Source of the DNA: Mesosutterella multiformis
GTDB lineage: Bacteria > Pseudomonadota > Gammaproteobacteria > Burkholderiales > Burkholderiaceae_F
Assembly (NCBI RefSeq): GCF_003402575.1
Contig: NZ_BGZJ01000002.1
Location: forward strand, 637,886-701,885
Direction of reading: 5' to 3'
DNA length: 64,000 nt
Under the pieces are notes generated by a model, which did not search any database, was not told where the DNA came from, and worked only from the letters and a program-made list of their open reading frames with translations. Positions 1 through 8,268 of this stretch are shown piece by piece (positions within the stretch are counted from its first letter, which is position 1; every line of letters begins with the position of its first letter). Made by a program: the position numbers and the translations under genes.

Positions 1-765
1 GAACACCTTCGCGACATTGAAGTCGTAGGCGACACTCAGGTTCGCGGTGTAGCCCGCGTCATCCGGTGTATTCGCGTAGTGATACGTATCGACCACGCCG
101 ATCGTGCTGAAAGCGCCCTTCATGTAGCGGGCACCGATCGCGCCGTAGCGGGTGGTGGATCCGGTGTTTTCACGCCCCGTCGGGGTTTCGGACTTCATAT
201 CAATGCCGCCCGAATACTGCAGATGCAGGTCAAAGCCGTTCCAGGTCGGGGTGGAGTAGTTGATGACGTTATCAAAGCGCGCGAACTTGCCCGCGAACAC
301 GGCGTTGTGGCCATAGACGATGCCCCAGCCGGTGCTGAACGCGGAGAACTTCCCGCCCATGATGCTGGAAGACCCGGTGGAACCGGTGAGCTGCGTGAGG
401 CGGCCGAACCGGAGGGTACCGAAATTCGTGTTCTTCGCGTAGAGGGACGCCTCACGGCCGAAGATCCGGTTGTCGTCCGACTCCGTACCGGTGTCGCTCG
501 AGAAACCATTCTCAAGGATGAAGCCGACGGACGTCGTATCCGTAATCTTCTCCTCACCCTTCAAACCAAAGCGGCTCCCGAGGTAGTTGCCGCTATCCAT
601 CTGAACCGTGTCAGTGGACTTACCCGGGGCGGTCTTCTGATGCGTATAGGAAAGACCGGTATTCACGATGCCGTACAGCGTGACGGTCGGGGTCTCCGCG
701 AAGGCGGAGCCGCAGAAAAACGCGGAAGCAATGGCCGCAGCGGCCGCAGTTTGCATGAAGCGCAT
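1..765 (-). CDS. Gram-negative general porin, N-terminal part (runs off the window)
   Basis: Reading leftward from the ATG at 765 gives a signal peptide (MRFMQTAAAAAIASAFFCGS, cut after AFA) and then ETPTVTLYGIVNTGLSY, the classic first beta-strand of betaproteobacterial trimeric porins (porin_4/OmpC-like). The 255 codons present stay open to base 1, so the C-terminal strands lie outside the window. Later stretches such as GSRFGLKGEE and FGRLTQLTGS are typical porin turns. The product should form a diffusion pore in the outer membrane. It is followed at 889 by a flavoprotein gene on the same strand, with a gap of about 120 bp upstream of the porin start. The pore specificity cannot be told from sequence. 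Confidence 0.93.
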   Translation of the reverse strand, partial: MRFMQTAAAAAIASAFFCGSAFAETPTVTLYGIVNTGLSYTHQKTAPGKSTDTVQMDSGNYLGSRFGLKGEEKITDTTSVGFILENGFSSDTGTESDDNRIFGREASLYAKNTNFGTLRFGRLTQLTGSTGSSSIMGGKFSAFSTGWGIVYGHNAVFAGKFARFDNVINYSTPTWNGFDLHLQYSGGIDMKSETPTGRENTGSTTRYGAIGARYMKGAFSTIGVVDTYHYANTPDDAGYTANLSVAYDFNVAKVF

Positions 766-888
766 GATGACTCTCTTCTCTTGAATGTTTTGGTGGTGGT
801 TGCTGCTACACCCCGGCGGGTCCCTGGTTCTCTCCTAAGGTATCCCGCCGAAGTATCTCTATTATGCACCCGAATTAGGACTATGGGC

Positions 889-2829
889 TTAGGGCTTAGG
901 GCTAACCTGCATACCGGCGATGTGGCCGAACACAAGGAGGTCCGTGAGGGCGTTGCGGCCAAGGCGATTGCCGCCGTGGACGCCGCCCGTGATTTCACCC
1001 GCGGCGTAGAGACCGGGGATCACGCGGCCCTTTTCGTCGAGCACCTGAGTCTTCTCATTGATCCGGAGACCGCCCATCGTGTGATGGATCGTCGTCGTGA
1101 TCGGGACGCTGTAGAACGGAGCCTTGTCGACCGGCATGCCGATCAGGATCTTCGGCACCGGAAGCGACTTCGTGTTCTGGGTGCGGGAGGCCTCGTTATA
1201 GGCCGCCATCGTCTTCGCGAATTCGGCCTGGTTGATGCCGGCCGCCTTCGCGAGGTCAGAAAGGGTATCCGCCTTATAGGCGTAGCCGTGGCCGAGCGCG
1301 ATCTGCATCAGGTCGTCACGCACTTTCTTCTGATCAATGGTCTTCTGATCGAAGATCGCGTAGACCACCTGGCCAGGCTGCGCGAGGATCCCGTGCGAGA
1401 TGTCATCACGCCGCCCCGTCTCATCCACAAACCGGTCGCCGTTCACGTTGACGTAGGGGGTGTCAGAGGGCCGCCCCGCGATCGCGGATTCGAGTTCGCC
1501 GTTCTTCGGATTCCCATGCGGATGGATCTGAATCCACTTCATGCCGGTGAGTCCAGCCCCGACCTTCACGGCTTCTTCCAGCACCTCACCCGTGGTGCCA
1601 GGCTGGTTAGAGGTCGCGATCACGTTGATGTTGTTGTACTTCTTCACCATCTTGAGATTCGCGCCGTAGCCGCCCGCGGCGAGAATCACGTTTTTGCCAT
1701 TGAAGGCCTGATTCTTGCCGTTCTTATCAACGGCGATCACACCCGTGACACGGCCGTCCTTCCCACGCACGATCTGCGTCACTTTCATCTGCGTGTAGAT
1801 ATGGCCGCCCGCCTTCGTCACCTTATCCGCGAGCGGCGAAATGTAGGCGTCGTAGGTCGAGATCGGGGTCTTCCCGTCCGCCTGACGGGGCCACTGGCCG
1901 CGGGGATAAATGCCGCCGATACCTACGTCCACCCAGTGGCGCGGCACGTGGTACCACTTCATATCGGACTGCTTCTCAAGCCACTCCATCGCGGCCGTCG
2001 CGTTCCGGGTCATCGTGAGAACGAGTTTCGGGTCGTTATGGCAGTCACCGCCTTCAAGCGTCTGAAGGGCGAAGAGTTCAGGAGAATCGAAGATGTACTT
2101 CTTGCCGGCGGCGTCATGCGCCTTCAGCTGATCTTTCACAGTCTTCTGAAGTTCAGCCACTTCCTTCGTGCAGGGCTTCTGATCGGTGTACTTCTTCACG
2201 ATGTCGCGGACCGCCGGGGTCATCGGAAGGAGCTTCTCGGGTTCCGGATCCATCGCGGACATGTTGCCTTCAGAGCGCGCCGTGTTCCCGCCGATCATCG
2301 CCATTTTTTCAAGGACGATCACCTTCGCGCCGCCATGCACCGCGGTCGCGGCTGCCACCATGCCGGCTCCGCCGCCGCCAACGACGATCACGTCGGCCGA
2401 ATGCACAAGCGTCTGCGCCGCGGCGGACTGCTTCCTGATCGCCTTGCGGTCGAGCATCGCGCGGTCCGCGCCCGCCTTCACGAGCGCTTCGCGGATCCCT
2501 TTCCGGAGCGCCTGCGATGTGATCGAGGCACCCGAGACGTTATCCACCTGCGCGGTCTGACCCGCGACCACCGCTTCCGGAATGCTCTTCACGGCAAGCG
2601 ACCCGATCCCAGGGGTTTCTTTCTGATCGGTCACGCGGACGCTCTCAATCTTCGTCGCGCTCACCTTCACTTCGACCGTGATATTGCCGTTACGGCCCTG
2701 GACCGTCGACGTGTAGGTGCCGGCCGTCATCGCGGAGGCGCTCCCCGCGGTAAGGACTCCGGCCGCGACGACGAGCGCCGCGATCCGCTTCAGCGTTTTC
2801 GGTTCGCTGAAATTCTGAATGGCTGTCAT
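889..2829 (-). CDS. periplasmic FMN/FAD fumarate reductase-like flavoprotein (646 aa)
   Basis: A signal peptide (about residues 1-33, ending GSASA) is followed by an FMN-binding domain (about 35-125). Its motif DNVSGAS matches the site where ApbE attaches FMN covalently, here through Ser rather than the usual Thr. A FAD_binding_2 domain begins at VIVVGGGGAGMVAAATA. Residues of the fumarate-reductase active site are present: the Arg in ETGRRDDISHGIL, the His pair in HHTMGGL, and the Arg in GGNRLGRNAL. This layout is the haem-free soluble reductase type (UrdA, ArdA, CrdA and relatives) that passes electrons to an organic acceptor in anaerobic respiration. The acceptor is not predictable. The start has AAAGGAG 10 bases upstream. 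A LysR gene diverges at 2984 and may regulate it. A paralogue lies at 31212. Confidence 0.93.
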   Translation of the reverse strand: MTAIQNFSEPKTLKRIAALVVAAGVLTAGSASAMTAGTYTSTVQGRNGNITVEVKVSATKIESVRVTDQKETPGIGSLAVKSIPEAVVAGQTAQVDNVSGASITSQALRKGIREALVKAGADRAMLDRKAIRKQSAAAQTLVHSADVIVVGGGGAGMVAAATAVHGGAKVIVLEKMAMIGGNTARSEGNMSAMDPEPEKLLPMTPAVRDIVKKYTDQKPCTKEVAELQKTVKDQLKAHDAAGKKYIFDSPELFALQTLEGGDCHNDPKLVLTMTRNATAAMEWLEKQSDMKWYHVPRHWVDVGIGGIYPRGQWPRQADGKTPISTYDAYISPLADKVTKAGGHIYTQMKVTQIVRGKDGRVTGVIAVDKNGKNQAFNGKNVILAAGGYGANLKMVKKYNNINVIATSNQPGTTGEVLEEAVKVGAGLTGMKWIQIHPHGNPKNGELESAIAGRPSDTPYVNVNGDRFVDETGRRDDISHGILAQPGQVVYAIFDQKTIDQKKVRDDLMQIALGHGYAYKADTLSDLAKAAGINQAEFAKTMAAYNEASRTQNTKSLPVPKILIGMPVDKAPFYSVPITTTIHHTMGGLRINEKTQVLDEKGRVIPGLYAAGEITGGVHGGNRLGRNALTDLLVFGHIAGMQVSPKP

Positions 2830-2983
2830 TTCTTCTTTTCTCCTTTGGTTGTCTGAGGCAAAGGAGCGTTTCCTCTCAACCGCTCCCGCCTTTTCTATGG
2901 TTCGGAAAAAATTCTAGGGATCGGCTCCCTCTCTGAAAATCCGTTAATCTTCTCTTCTCAATGTCAGAAATCGAAGTGACTCC

Positions 2984-3997
2984 ATGTCAGAAAAAACGGT
3001 ACTGAAGAAAAAGGGAGTGTCAGAACGGGAGACGGACACCGCGGCCGGAGCCCTCCCCGCCTATGTCCGGGGGATCGACGCGGAGTCGCTCTACTTCTTT
3101 CTCACGCTCTACCGCGCGGGGTCGCTCCCGCGGGCCGCGGAGCAGATGGGGGTGAGCCTCTCATCCGCGAACCGGATGCTCGCGAAGCTGAGGACGTACT
3201 GGAACGACCCTCTTTTTACGAGAAGCGGGTTCCTGATGCAGCCAACCGAAAGCGCGAAGAAGCGCTACGCCCGCGTCCTCGGTCTGATGAACACCCTGGA
3301 AGACCTCCAGCATGAGGACCGGATTGATCCGCTGCATCTGAAGCGCACCGTGCGGCTCGCGACGTACGACAACGCCTTTACGCTCGGGATCGCGTCGGTA
3401 TTTTCAGAGTTTGAGAAGCGCCTGCCGCTCGTCCGCTTCCACGTGACGCAGGCGGACGAACATTTGTTTGATGATCTCCGGGCGAATCGGCTGGATCTCG
3501 TTTTCTTCGCGCGCCAGGGACTGCACCCGCAGCTCCGCTCCATTCCGCTCGTCACGGAACCCTATGTCTGCGTTGTGCGGAAGGGGCATCCATTAACAAA
3601 AAAGGCTGTGAAATTCGGGAGCCTTGATAAGGCGGATCTCGATCCCTGGCGTCAGGTGCTGATCAACGCGCAGCCGGACCGCTACCGCGCCCCGAATAGC
3701 CCCGCGAACGGGTGGTTCAACCCGACGGATCCCGAGAAAATCGCGCTTGTGGTGCCCTTTTTCCTCTCGGTGCCGCTCTGCCTCTATGAAACGGATTGCT
3801 ATGCGATCGTCCCGAAGGCGACCGCGGAGATGGCGTTTGACGGGAGGAAACTCGATTTCCTCCCGATCACGGATAAGGCCCCGAAACTCACGGTCTACAT
3901 GGGGTGGCATGTGAGAACGCACACCGACCCCGGCATGCAGATCATCCGATCAACACTCAAGGAACTCGTCTCCGGGAAGCTGGGGCAGGAGAAGTAA
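2984..3997 (+). CDS. LysR-family transcriptional regulator (337 aa)
   Basis: After an unusual hydrophilic N-terminal extension of about 30 residues comes a winged helix-turn-helix: LYFFLTLYRAGSLPRAAEQM, then SSANRMLAKLRTYWNDPLFTR. This is the LysR DNA-binding pattern. The remainder (from about residue 115) fits the periplasmic-binding-like effector domain. It is transcribed away from the flavoprotein gene across 154 bp, the usual arrangement for a LysR protein controlling its divergent neighbour, probably in response to the reductase substrate. That role is inference. A second in-context ATG at 2961 runs into a stop after 14 codons and is not used. Confidence 0.92.
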   Translation: MSEKTVLKKKGVSERETDTAAGALPAYVRGIDAESLYFFLTLYRAGSLPRAAEQMGVSLSSANRMLAKLRTYWNDPLFTRSGFLMQPTESAKKRYARVLGLMNTLEDLQHEDRIDPLHLKRTVRLATYDNAFTLGIASVFSEFEKRLPLVRFHVTQADEHLFDDLRANRLDLVFFARQGLHPQLRSIPLVTEPYVCVVRKGHPLTKKAVKFGSLDKADLDPWRQVLINAQPDRYRAPNSPANGWFNPTDPEKIALVVPFFLSVPLCLYETDCYAIVPKATAEMAFDGRKLDFLPITDKAPKLTVYMGWHVRTHTDPGMQIIRSTLKELVSGKLGQEK

Positions 3998-4065
3998 AAC
4001 CGGAAAAGAAAGCCTCGATGGAGCGGGTGACATCCATCCCGACCCTCGATTTTCCGAATAACTGT

Positions 4066-5049
4066 TTATTTCGCGCGGTCAATCCGGTTCACGAAATCGC
4101 GGATTTCTTTGAGTGAATCGATTGACTCCTGGAGTTCCGGGAGGCAGAGCGCGAAGTCGTGTGACATCCCGGGGTACACGGTGAGGGTCGTCAGGACGCC
4201 CGCTTCCCCCGCTTTCCTCGCAAGATCCTCGATTTCAGAGAGAAACACTTCATAGCTGCCCGCCTGAATGAGCATCGGAGGAAGCCCCCGGAGATCGGCG
4301 TTCACGGGGGAGAGACGGGGATCATCCACCGGCAGTTTCCCGGCGTAGGCGGCCTCAACCACGGGGCCGCTGAACGGCGTCCCCTCTCCGAGAATCAGGT
4401 CCTTCTTAAAGTTCGTGACGCGTGACACGCGGCTTGTTCCCATATCGGTCCAGGGGGACTGAAGGATCAGCGCCGCGGGCTGCGGAAGCCCCTTTTCTTT
4501 CAGCGCGAGAGCGAGTTCCAGCGCGAGATTTCCGCCCGCCGAATCGCCGACCACGATGATGTCGGACGGCCTGGCACCGGAAGCCAGAATCCCGCGGTAC
4601 GCGGCAAGCGCTTCTTCCAGCACCGCGGGGTAAACGGCCTCGGGGGCGACCCGGTAGTCGAGCGAATAGACCGTCCGGGCGCCGATCAGTTTCCCCTGCG
4701 TCAACGCCGTGATGCGGTAGAGGTCATCGAGCTTCTGCACATACGCGCCGCCATGCAGCTGCAGGAGGATACGGTTCGTTTTCGCGGCCGGATAGTCATA
4801 GCGCTCGAGATCCGCCTCACCCGCCTTCAGCATCTGCTTCTCCCACCCGTCCGTGACGGAAAACGTGATCTTCACCTTCCCGGATCGAAGGTCATGCATC
4901 CGACCGCTGATATAAGTCTGCTGCGCCGCCCCGGTGAGGATTTTGCCGTCTGACGGGAGGTCAAAGGCCCCCGCCCAGGCAAAGGACGACATGAGGGACG
5001 CGCAGAGAGCGAAAACCGCGGCTTTCGCGAAACGATTCATCAAACGCAT
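4066..5049 (-). CDS. exported alpha/beta hydrolase (esterase/lipase, HSL-like family)
   Basis: I start at 5049, where AAGGA precedes ATG and the product begins with a clear signal peptide (MRLMNRFAKAAVFALCASLM, ending AWA). Longer upstream readings only add a non-signal tail. The HGGAY oxyanion-hole motif, the GDSAGG nucleophile elbow with catalytic Ser, and a late SHDF carrying the catalytic His define the alpha/beta hydrolase_3 (hormone-sensitive lipase-like) family. The product is about 327 residues, normal for the family. It would hydrolyse short-chain esters in the periplasm or outside the cell; the substrate is unknown. It converges with the LysR gene that ends at 3997. Confidence 0.92.
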   Translation of the reverse strand: MRLMNRFAKAAVFALCASLMSSFAWAGAFDLPSDGKILTGAAQQTYISGRMHDLRSGKVKITFSVTDGWEKQMLKAGEADLERYDYPAAKTNRILLQLHGGAYVQKLDDLYRITALTQGKLIGARTVYSLDYRVAPEAVYPAVLEEALAAYRGILASGARPSDIIVVGDSAGGNLALELALALKEKGLPQPAALILQSPWTDMGTSRVSRVTNFKKDLILGEGTPFSGPVVEAAYAGKLPVDDPRLSPVNADLRGLPPMLIQAGSYEVFLSEIEDLARKAGEAGVLTTLTVYPGMSHDFALCLPELQESIDSLKEIRDFVNRIDRAK

Positions 5050-5458
5050 GGATATTCCTTCAAACGAGGCTGTCTCCGGACGGAGAGACGGCGGGGGTAA
5101 GTCAAGAGCTTTCTCTTTACATAGTAGGAAAACTAATACCAATCCGAGGAAAAAGAAACTTTTTTAAGGAGTCGCCTGGCGGCCCGCTGGGGTTTTCTTT
5201 CTGAAAGAGAGACCGGCATTTCCTCTCTTCCGATCACGGAAAAGACAGGGAAGCGCTCAGGATTCGCGGAGGGGATGCACACAAACCACCCCGGTCCCGG
5301 CTTCTTCATCTCCCCCCGACCCCTGCTGAAACCGGTGTCCCGGAGCCCGGGGCCCCCTGAGCGTGTAAAGAGGAAATATCTCTTTTGACGCAGGGCAAAC
5401 GGAATTTCTGATCTACGGGGGGAGCTCCGGGTTAAGCCTTCCGCATCAGGCTGATTTT
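5050..5458. other. intergenic stretch, no gene recognised
   Basis: Between the esterase start and the promoter at 5459 no open frame has a credible start or family match. The esterase promoter should lie here on the - strand; AT-rich sequence around 5117-5167 is the likely place. The rest, including the GC-rich palindromic run near 5340-5362, could not be assigned. Confidence 0.4.
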
Positions 5459-5466
5459 TGTATAAT
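5459..5466 (+). promoter_or_regulatory. sigma70-type -10 element (TG-TATAAT)
   Basis: A perfect TATAAT at 5461-5466 is directly preceded by TG. No good -35 hexamer lies 16-18 bases upstream. It would start a transcript near 5473, about 190 bases before the small reading frame at 5661 and 410 bases before the exporter at 5882, implying a long leader. Confidence 0.5.
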
Positions 5467-5472
5467 TCACGT

Positions 5473-5660
5473 CACTTGCTTCCCGCCACCATTCTCGCGG
5501 GGAGCGGGTATGTAACACTGGAAGACAGAATGGGGCTGCGTTTTTGCTCTCCTGCATGCATCTAGTTTCGAACAACCTCTCTTCAAGGCTGTCCCGCGAC
5601 AAGACGCATTCTGGATTGCGGACAGACTTAAAGAGTTTTCGCTTGAACCAAGGTGAAGGC
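5473..5660 (+). ncRNA. possible structured leader or small RNA (class unknown)
   Basis: This 190-base stretch downstream of a perfect -10 has no convincing reading frame but several complementary segments. CAGAATG near 5526 can pair with CATTCTG near 5606. A CCCGC near 5482 can pair with GCGGG near 5504. The 3' part holds CTTGAACCAAGG, a 12-mer that I recall also occurs in the 3' part of E. coli 6S RNA. I could not fold the long closing stem that 6S RNA needs, so this is only a candidate. It may equally be a cis-acting leader of the exporter gene. Confidence 0.25.
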
Positions 5661-5822
5661 ATGACTCACGACGCAACCCGTATTTACGCCGCGGCGGTTC
5701 CGCCCGGTCACATTTCCCGGATTCACTTCCGTCCGGTCACTGAAGTTTCCGCCGTTTCAACCCGACTGAATGCCTCCTGCGCCGCCGCGCGGTGTCTGCG
5801 TATGGGTTTCGAGCTCGCCTGA
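5661..5822 (+). CDS. possible small protein or leader peptide (53 aa)
   Basis: The ATG at 5661 is preceded by AAGGTGAAGGC, a usable ribosome-binding site, and the frame (MTHDATRIYAAAVPPGHISR...) stays open to the TGA at 5820. Third codon positions are GC-rich, as in the neighbouring real genes, which favours coding. No family is recognised. It ends 59 bases before the LeuE-like exporter, with an A/T-run-rich gap between them, so it could be a leader peptide or an independent small protein. Confidence 0.35.
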   Translation: MTHDATRIYAAAVPPGHISRIHFRPVTEVSAVSTRLNASCAAARCLRMGFELA

Positions 5823-5881
5823 GTCTCGGTTCAAAAAAGTTTTTTCTTTTTCTCAAAAACACTTTTTCGGTTGAAACAGAA

Positions 5882-6532
5882 ATGCTGGAAAGCTTTGGTG
5901 TCATGAATGCCGGGCTTTATGCCCTCGGAGCTCTCGCTCTCGCTCTCGCGCTCGTGCTCGCGCCGGGTCCGAATTCTATTTTCGTTTTCAAGACCTCGAT
6001 TCAGTACGGGTCGAAGCCCGCGTTCCACGCGGCACTCGCGGTGTTCCTCGGGGACGCTGCCCTGATCTTCCTCGCGTACCTCGGGGTCGCGGCGGCGCTC
6101 GCCTCGCACCCGATGCTTTTCGCGGCGGTCCGGATCGCGGGCGCGGCGTACCTCGCGTACCTCGGGCTCTCGGTGCTGATTTCCACGTACCGCGGGAAAA
6201 AGGCCGGAAACGCGAAACCGGAAACGCTACCGGACTCCGTGAAGCCCTTCCGCACGGCGCTGGTGCTGTCGCTTACGAACCCGAAAGCGATTCTCTTCTA
6301 CGTCGCGTTCTTTTCTCAGTTCATCAACCCGGGGTTTGACCGCACCTGGATCCCGTACCTCGTGATGGCGTCGATCCTTGAAGCGTTCAGCATCTGCTGG
6401 ATGTCGACACTCGCGCTCTCCGGAGCCGCGATCCAGCGCTTTGTGAGCGGCAGCCCCCTGATGTCGAAAGTCGGAAACACGCTCCTCGGGAGTCTGTTCC
6501 TTGGGTTCGCGGGGAAGCTCGCGGCGCTCTGA
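5882..6532 (+). CDS. leuE: LysE/RhtB-family amino acid exporter, LeuE-like (216 aa)
   Basis: The product begins MLESFGVMNAGLYALG and shows APGPNSIFVFK, the PGP(N) motif of the LysE/RhtB superfamily in the first membrane segment. SLTNPKAILFYVAFFSQFI in the second half is almost the E. coli LeuE wording. About six hydrophobic segments are seen, as expected. It should export neutral amino acids (leucine or similar) across the inner membrane. The start at 5882 is chosen because its N-terminus lines up with LeuE; the ATG at 5903 is an alternative. A second, more distant family member is encoded at 7252-7887 on the other strand. Confidence 0.88.
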   Translation: MLESFGVMNAGLYALGALALALALVLAPGPNSIFVFKTSIQYGSKPAFHAALAVFLGDAALIFLAYLGVAAALASHPMLFAAVRIAGAAYLAYLGLSVLISTYRGKKAGNAKPETLPDSVKPFRTALVLSLTNPKAILFYVAFFSQFINPGFDRTWIPYLVMASILEAFSICWMSTLALSGAAIQRFVSGSPLMSKVGNTLLGSLFLGFAGKLAAL

Positions 6533-6741
6533 TTGGTTTTGTTGTTTGTCTTTTCTTTTTTGTTTTTGTTGTATTTAAGTCTATTGGGTGGACTTCTCCC
6601 GGCGGCTCATCAGAGCCTCCGGGATTTTTTTGCGCCCGGTTCCGGAGGCAGCCGGATCTGAGAACCCAAGAATGAGAAAAAGCGTCGGCCGGGAGCCAAT
6701 CCGGCGCATAATCGCCTGAAAACCGACTGATAAAACCTGAG

Positions 6742-7173
6742 ATGGAAGACCTGAAAGACTATCCGCGCCTGATTCCGACAAAGTTCGATGAAGAGGCGTA
6801 TGAACTGATCAAGCTCCACTGCCCGTTCTGCGGGGCGGAGGCGAAGGACGGCTGCCGGCATCGGCTGCTGGTCCTTGGGGACACGTATTTTGAAGCGCTG
6901 TCCCCTGAATTCATCGCCTTTACCCGGCGGCTCTTTGGGTTTAAGGACGATGAGGAATTGACGCTTGGCACCCTCATCCCGATCCGGCTCTGGGGCACGG
7001 TGAAGCAAAATGAAGACATGGCGCTCGCCGCCGCCTACGCGATCAATCGGGTGCTTCCAAACGGCGACGCCGTGGCGTTCTTCCGGATCCGGAGCCGGGC
7101 GAGGCACGAAACCCGGTCCGCCGCCTTTATTTCGGACCGCGGTCTCGCGGAACTTCGGAAAGCACTCCGATGA
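6742..7173 (+). CDS. uncharacterised protein with CPFCG zinc-binding motif (143 aa)
   Basis: The frame has normal codon use for the region and ends just before a strong terminator. CPFCGAEAKDGCRHR at about residues 28-42 could hold a metal through Cys-X2-Cys and a later Cys/His, so a small zinc site is plausible. The remainder (LGDTYFEALSPEFIAFTRRL, ELRKALR) is not recognised. It stands alone between two exporter genes that point toward it from both sides. Function unknown. Confidence 0.7.
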   Translation: MEDLKDYPRLIPTKFDEEAYELIKLHCPFCGAEAKDGCRHRLLVLGDTYFEALSPEFIAFTRRLFGFKDDEELTLGTLIPIRLWGTVKQNEDMALAAAYAINRVLPNGDAVAFFRIRSRARHETRSAAFISDRGLAELRKALR

Positions 7174-7190
7174 AACCCCGTCACACGGTC

Positions 7191-7232
7191 AAAAAAAGAG
7201 AGTCCGTTTACACACCGGACTCTCTCTTTTTG
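7191..7232. terminator. bidirectional intrinsic terminator
   Basis: GAGAGTCCG (7198-7206) pairs perfectly with CGGACTCTC (7216-7224) around a 9-base loop. An A-run precedes and a T-run follows, so it can stop transcripts from both the 6742 gene (+) and the exporter gene ending at 7252 (-). Confidence 0.9.
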
Positions 7233-7251
7233 CGGCTGACGGAAATACCCT

Positions 7252-7887
7252 TCACCCCGCCCGGGCGAAGAGGACGTTAAGCCCGAGAAGGCAGTAAATC
7301 GCGGCTGACGCGTTTTTCGTGCGGCGGGCGGCGGTGGCGCTGCGCTCCAAGAGTTTCTTTAACGCGGCCCCGGCCGCGACGAGCACAAGGCACCAGAGCG
7401 TCCCCGTCACGAAGAACGTGAGCCCGAGGAGCAGGAACGGAAGCGGCCCGTAGGTGTTCGTGGGGGACACAAAGGCCGGCATGAAGGCAAGGAAAAAGAG
7501 CGCCACTTTCGGGTTCAGGGCGTTCGTGAGGAACCCCTGCAGGTACGCGCCCCAGAGCCCGGTCTTTTTCGGTTCCGCGCTTTCCGTCGGAATGAAACTC
7601 CCCTTCTCCCGGAATGTCTTGATCCCGAGCCAGAGGAGGTACGCCGCTCCGGCGAGCTTCACGGCGAAAAACGCCTTCGGGCTCGCGGCAAGCACGGCGG
7701 AAAGCCCGAGCGCGACGAGCGTCGTATGAAAGAGGACGCCTGTCGAGATCCCAAACACCGACGCGACCCCGACCCGCTTCCCTTCCGCGGCGCTTCGCGT
7801 CAAGACATAGACGGAATCCACCCCCGGGAGCATATTGAGGAGCACTCCAGCCGCGAGGAACCCGGCGTAATTTTCAATGCCAAACAT
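7252..7887 (-). CDS. LysE/RhtB-family translocator (211 aa)
   Basis: MFGIENYAGFLAAGVLLNML followed by PGVDSVYVLTRS is the RhtB-type N-terminus, where PGxDS replaces PGPN. LTNALNPKVALFFLAFMPAF is the family's second signature. Five to six hydrophobic segments are visible and the length is typical. It should be an inner-membrane exporter of an amino acid or related metabolite, possibly homoserine or threonine, but the substrate cannot be fixed. It shares a bidirectional terminator with the 6742 gene. Confidence 0.88.
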   Translation of the reverse strand: MFGIENYAGFLAAGVLLNMLPGVDSVYVLTRSAAEGKRVGVASVFGISTGVLFHTTLVALGLSAVLAASPKAFFAVKLAGAAYLLWLGIKTFREKGSFIPTESAEPKKTGLWGAYLQGFLTNALNPKVALFFLAFMPAFVSPTNTYGPLPFLLLGLTFFVTGTLWCLVLVAAGAALKKLLERSATAARRTKNASAAIYCLLGLNVLFARAG

Positions 7888-8137
7888 AAAGTGGGAATCT
7901 CAAAAGAATAAAAAAGACAGTCCGGACCCTGACGATCCTTCCGATAATTGAGATTCTATGCGCCAAAAAAGTCAGAAATAGCGTTTCATTCGCAGAAAAT
8001 ATCAATTTATTGCGCAAAAATCTTTTCTGACACCGAATTCCCCTTTTATAAGGAAACGTACCCGGAGTTTTTTAAACAGATACGGTTAAGCGGCGCTCAC
8101 GGAAGTGAATACTTTTCTGGAAATCGTATGAAAACGG
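7888..8137. other. AT-rich intergenic region
   Basis: This stretch is clearly poorer in G and C than its neighbours. It carries a 65-codon open frame (7948-8145) whose codon use and composition do not look coding and which has no ribosome-binding site. It probably holds the promoter of the exporter gene on the - strand and regulatory sites for the nickel operon. Confidence 0.5.
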
Positions 8138-8146
8138 TGCTATAAC
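8138..8146 (+). promoter_or_regulatory. extended -10 promoter of the nickel-uptake operon
   Basis: TGCTATAAC is an extended -10 (TGn plus TATAAC) placed about 120 bases before the first gene at 8269. The matching -35 region is poor. A GTATGA half-site of NikR type at 8127 has no partner at the expected spacing, so I do not call a NikR operator. Confidence 0.5.
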
Positions 8147-8268
8147 GACGGTGTTCCGGCGGGCGGCCTCCGCGTTTTAAGCTCTTCTTCTGGTGATCGC
8201 TCCGGGCTCCCGTCCGGAAATTCCGTTTTCTTTCCCTCCCATTCCGTCACTTAAGGAGACCTCCCGTC

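Noticed and set aside
79..2856. 925-codon open frame on the + strand
   Set aside because: It is antisense to the porin and flavoprotein genes, is rich in Arg/His/Val, matches no family and has no ribosome-binding site. It arises from the strong codon bias of the real genes.
5473..5660. 6S RNA
   Set aside because: The CTTGAACCAAGG match and location are suggestive, but I could not pair the 5' and 3' ends into the long closing stem or find the central bubble. It is kept only as an unclassified candidate.
7948..8145. 65-codon open frame in the AT-rich region before the nickel operon
   Set aside because: No ribosome-binding site, codon use unlike neighbours and AT-rich composition. Probably regulatory DNA.
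8118..8150. NikR operator in front of the nickel operon
   Set aside because: Only one GTATGA half-site is present. No TCATAC partner exists at the required spacing.
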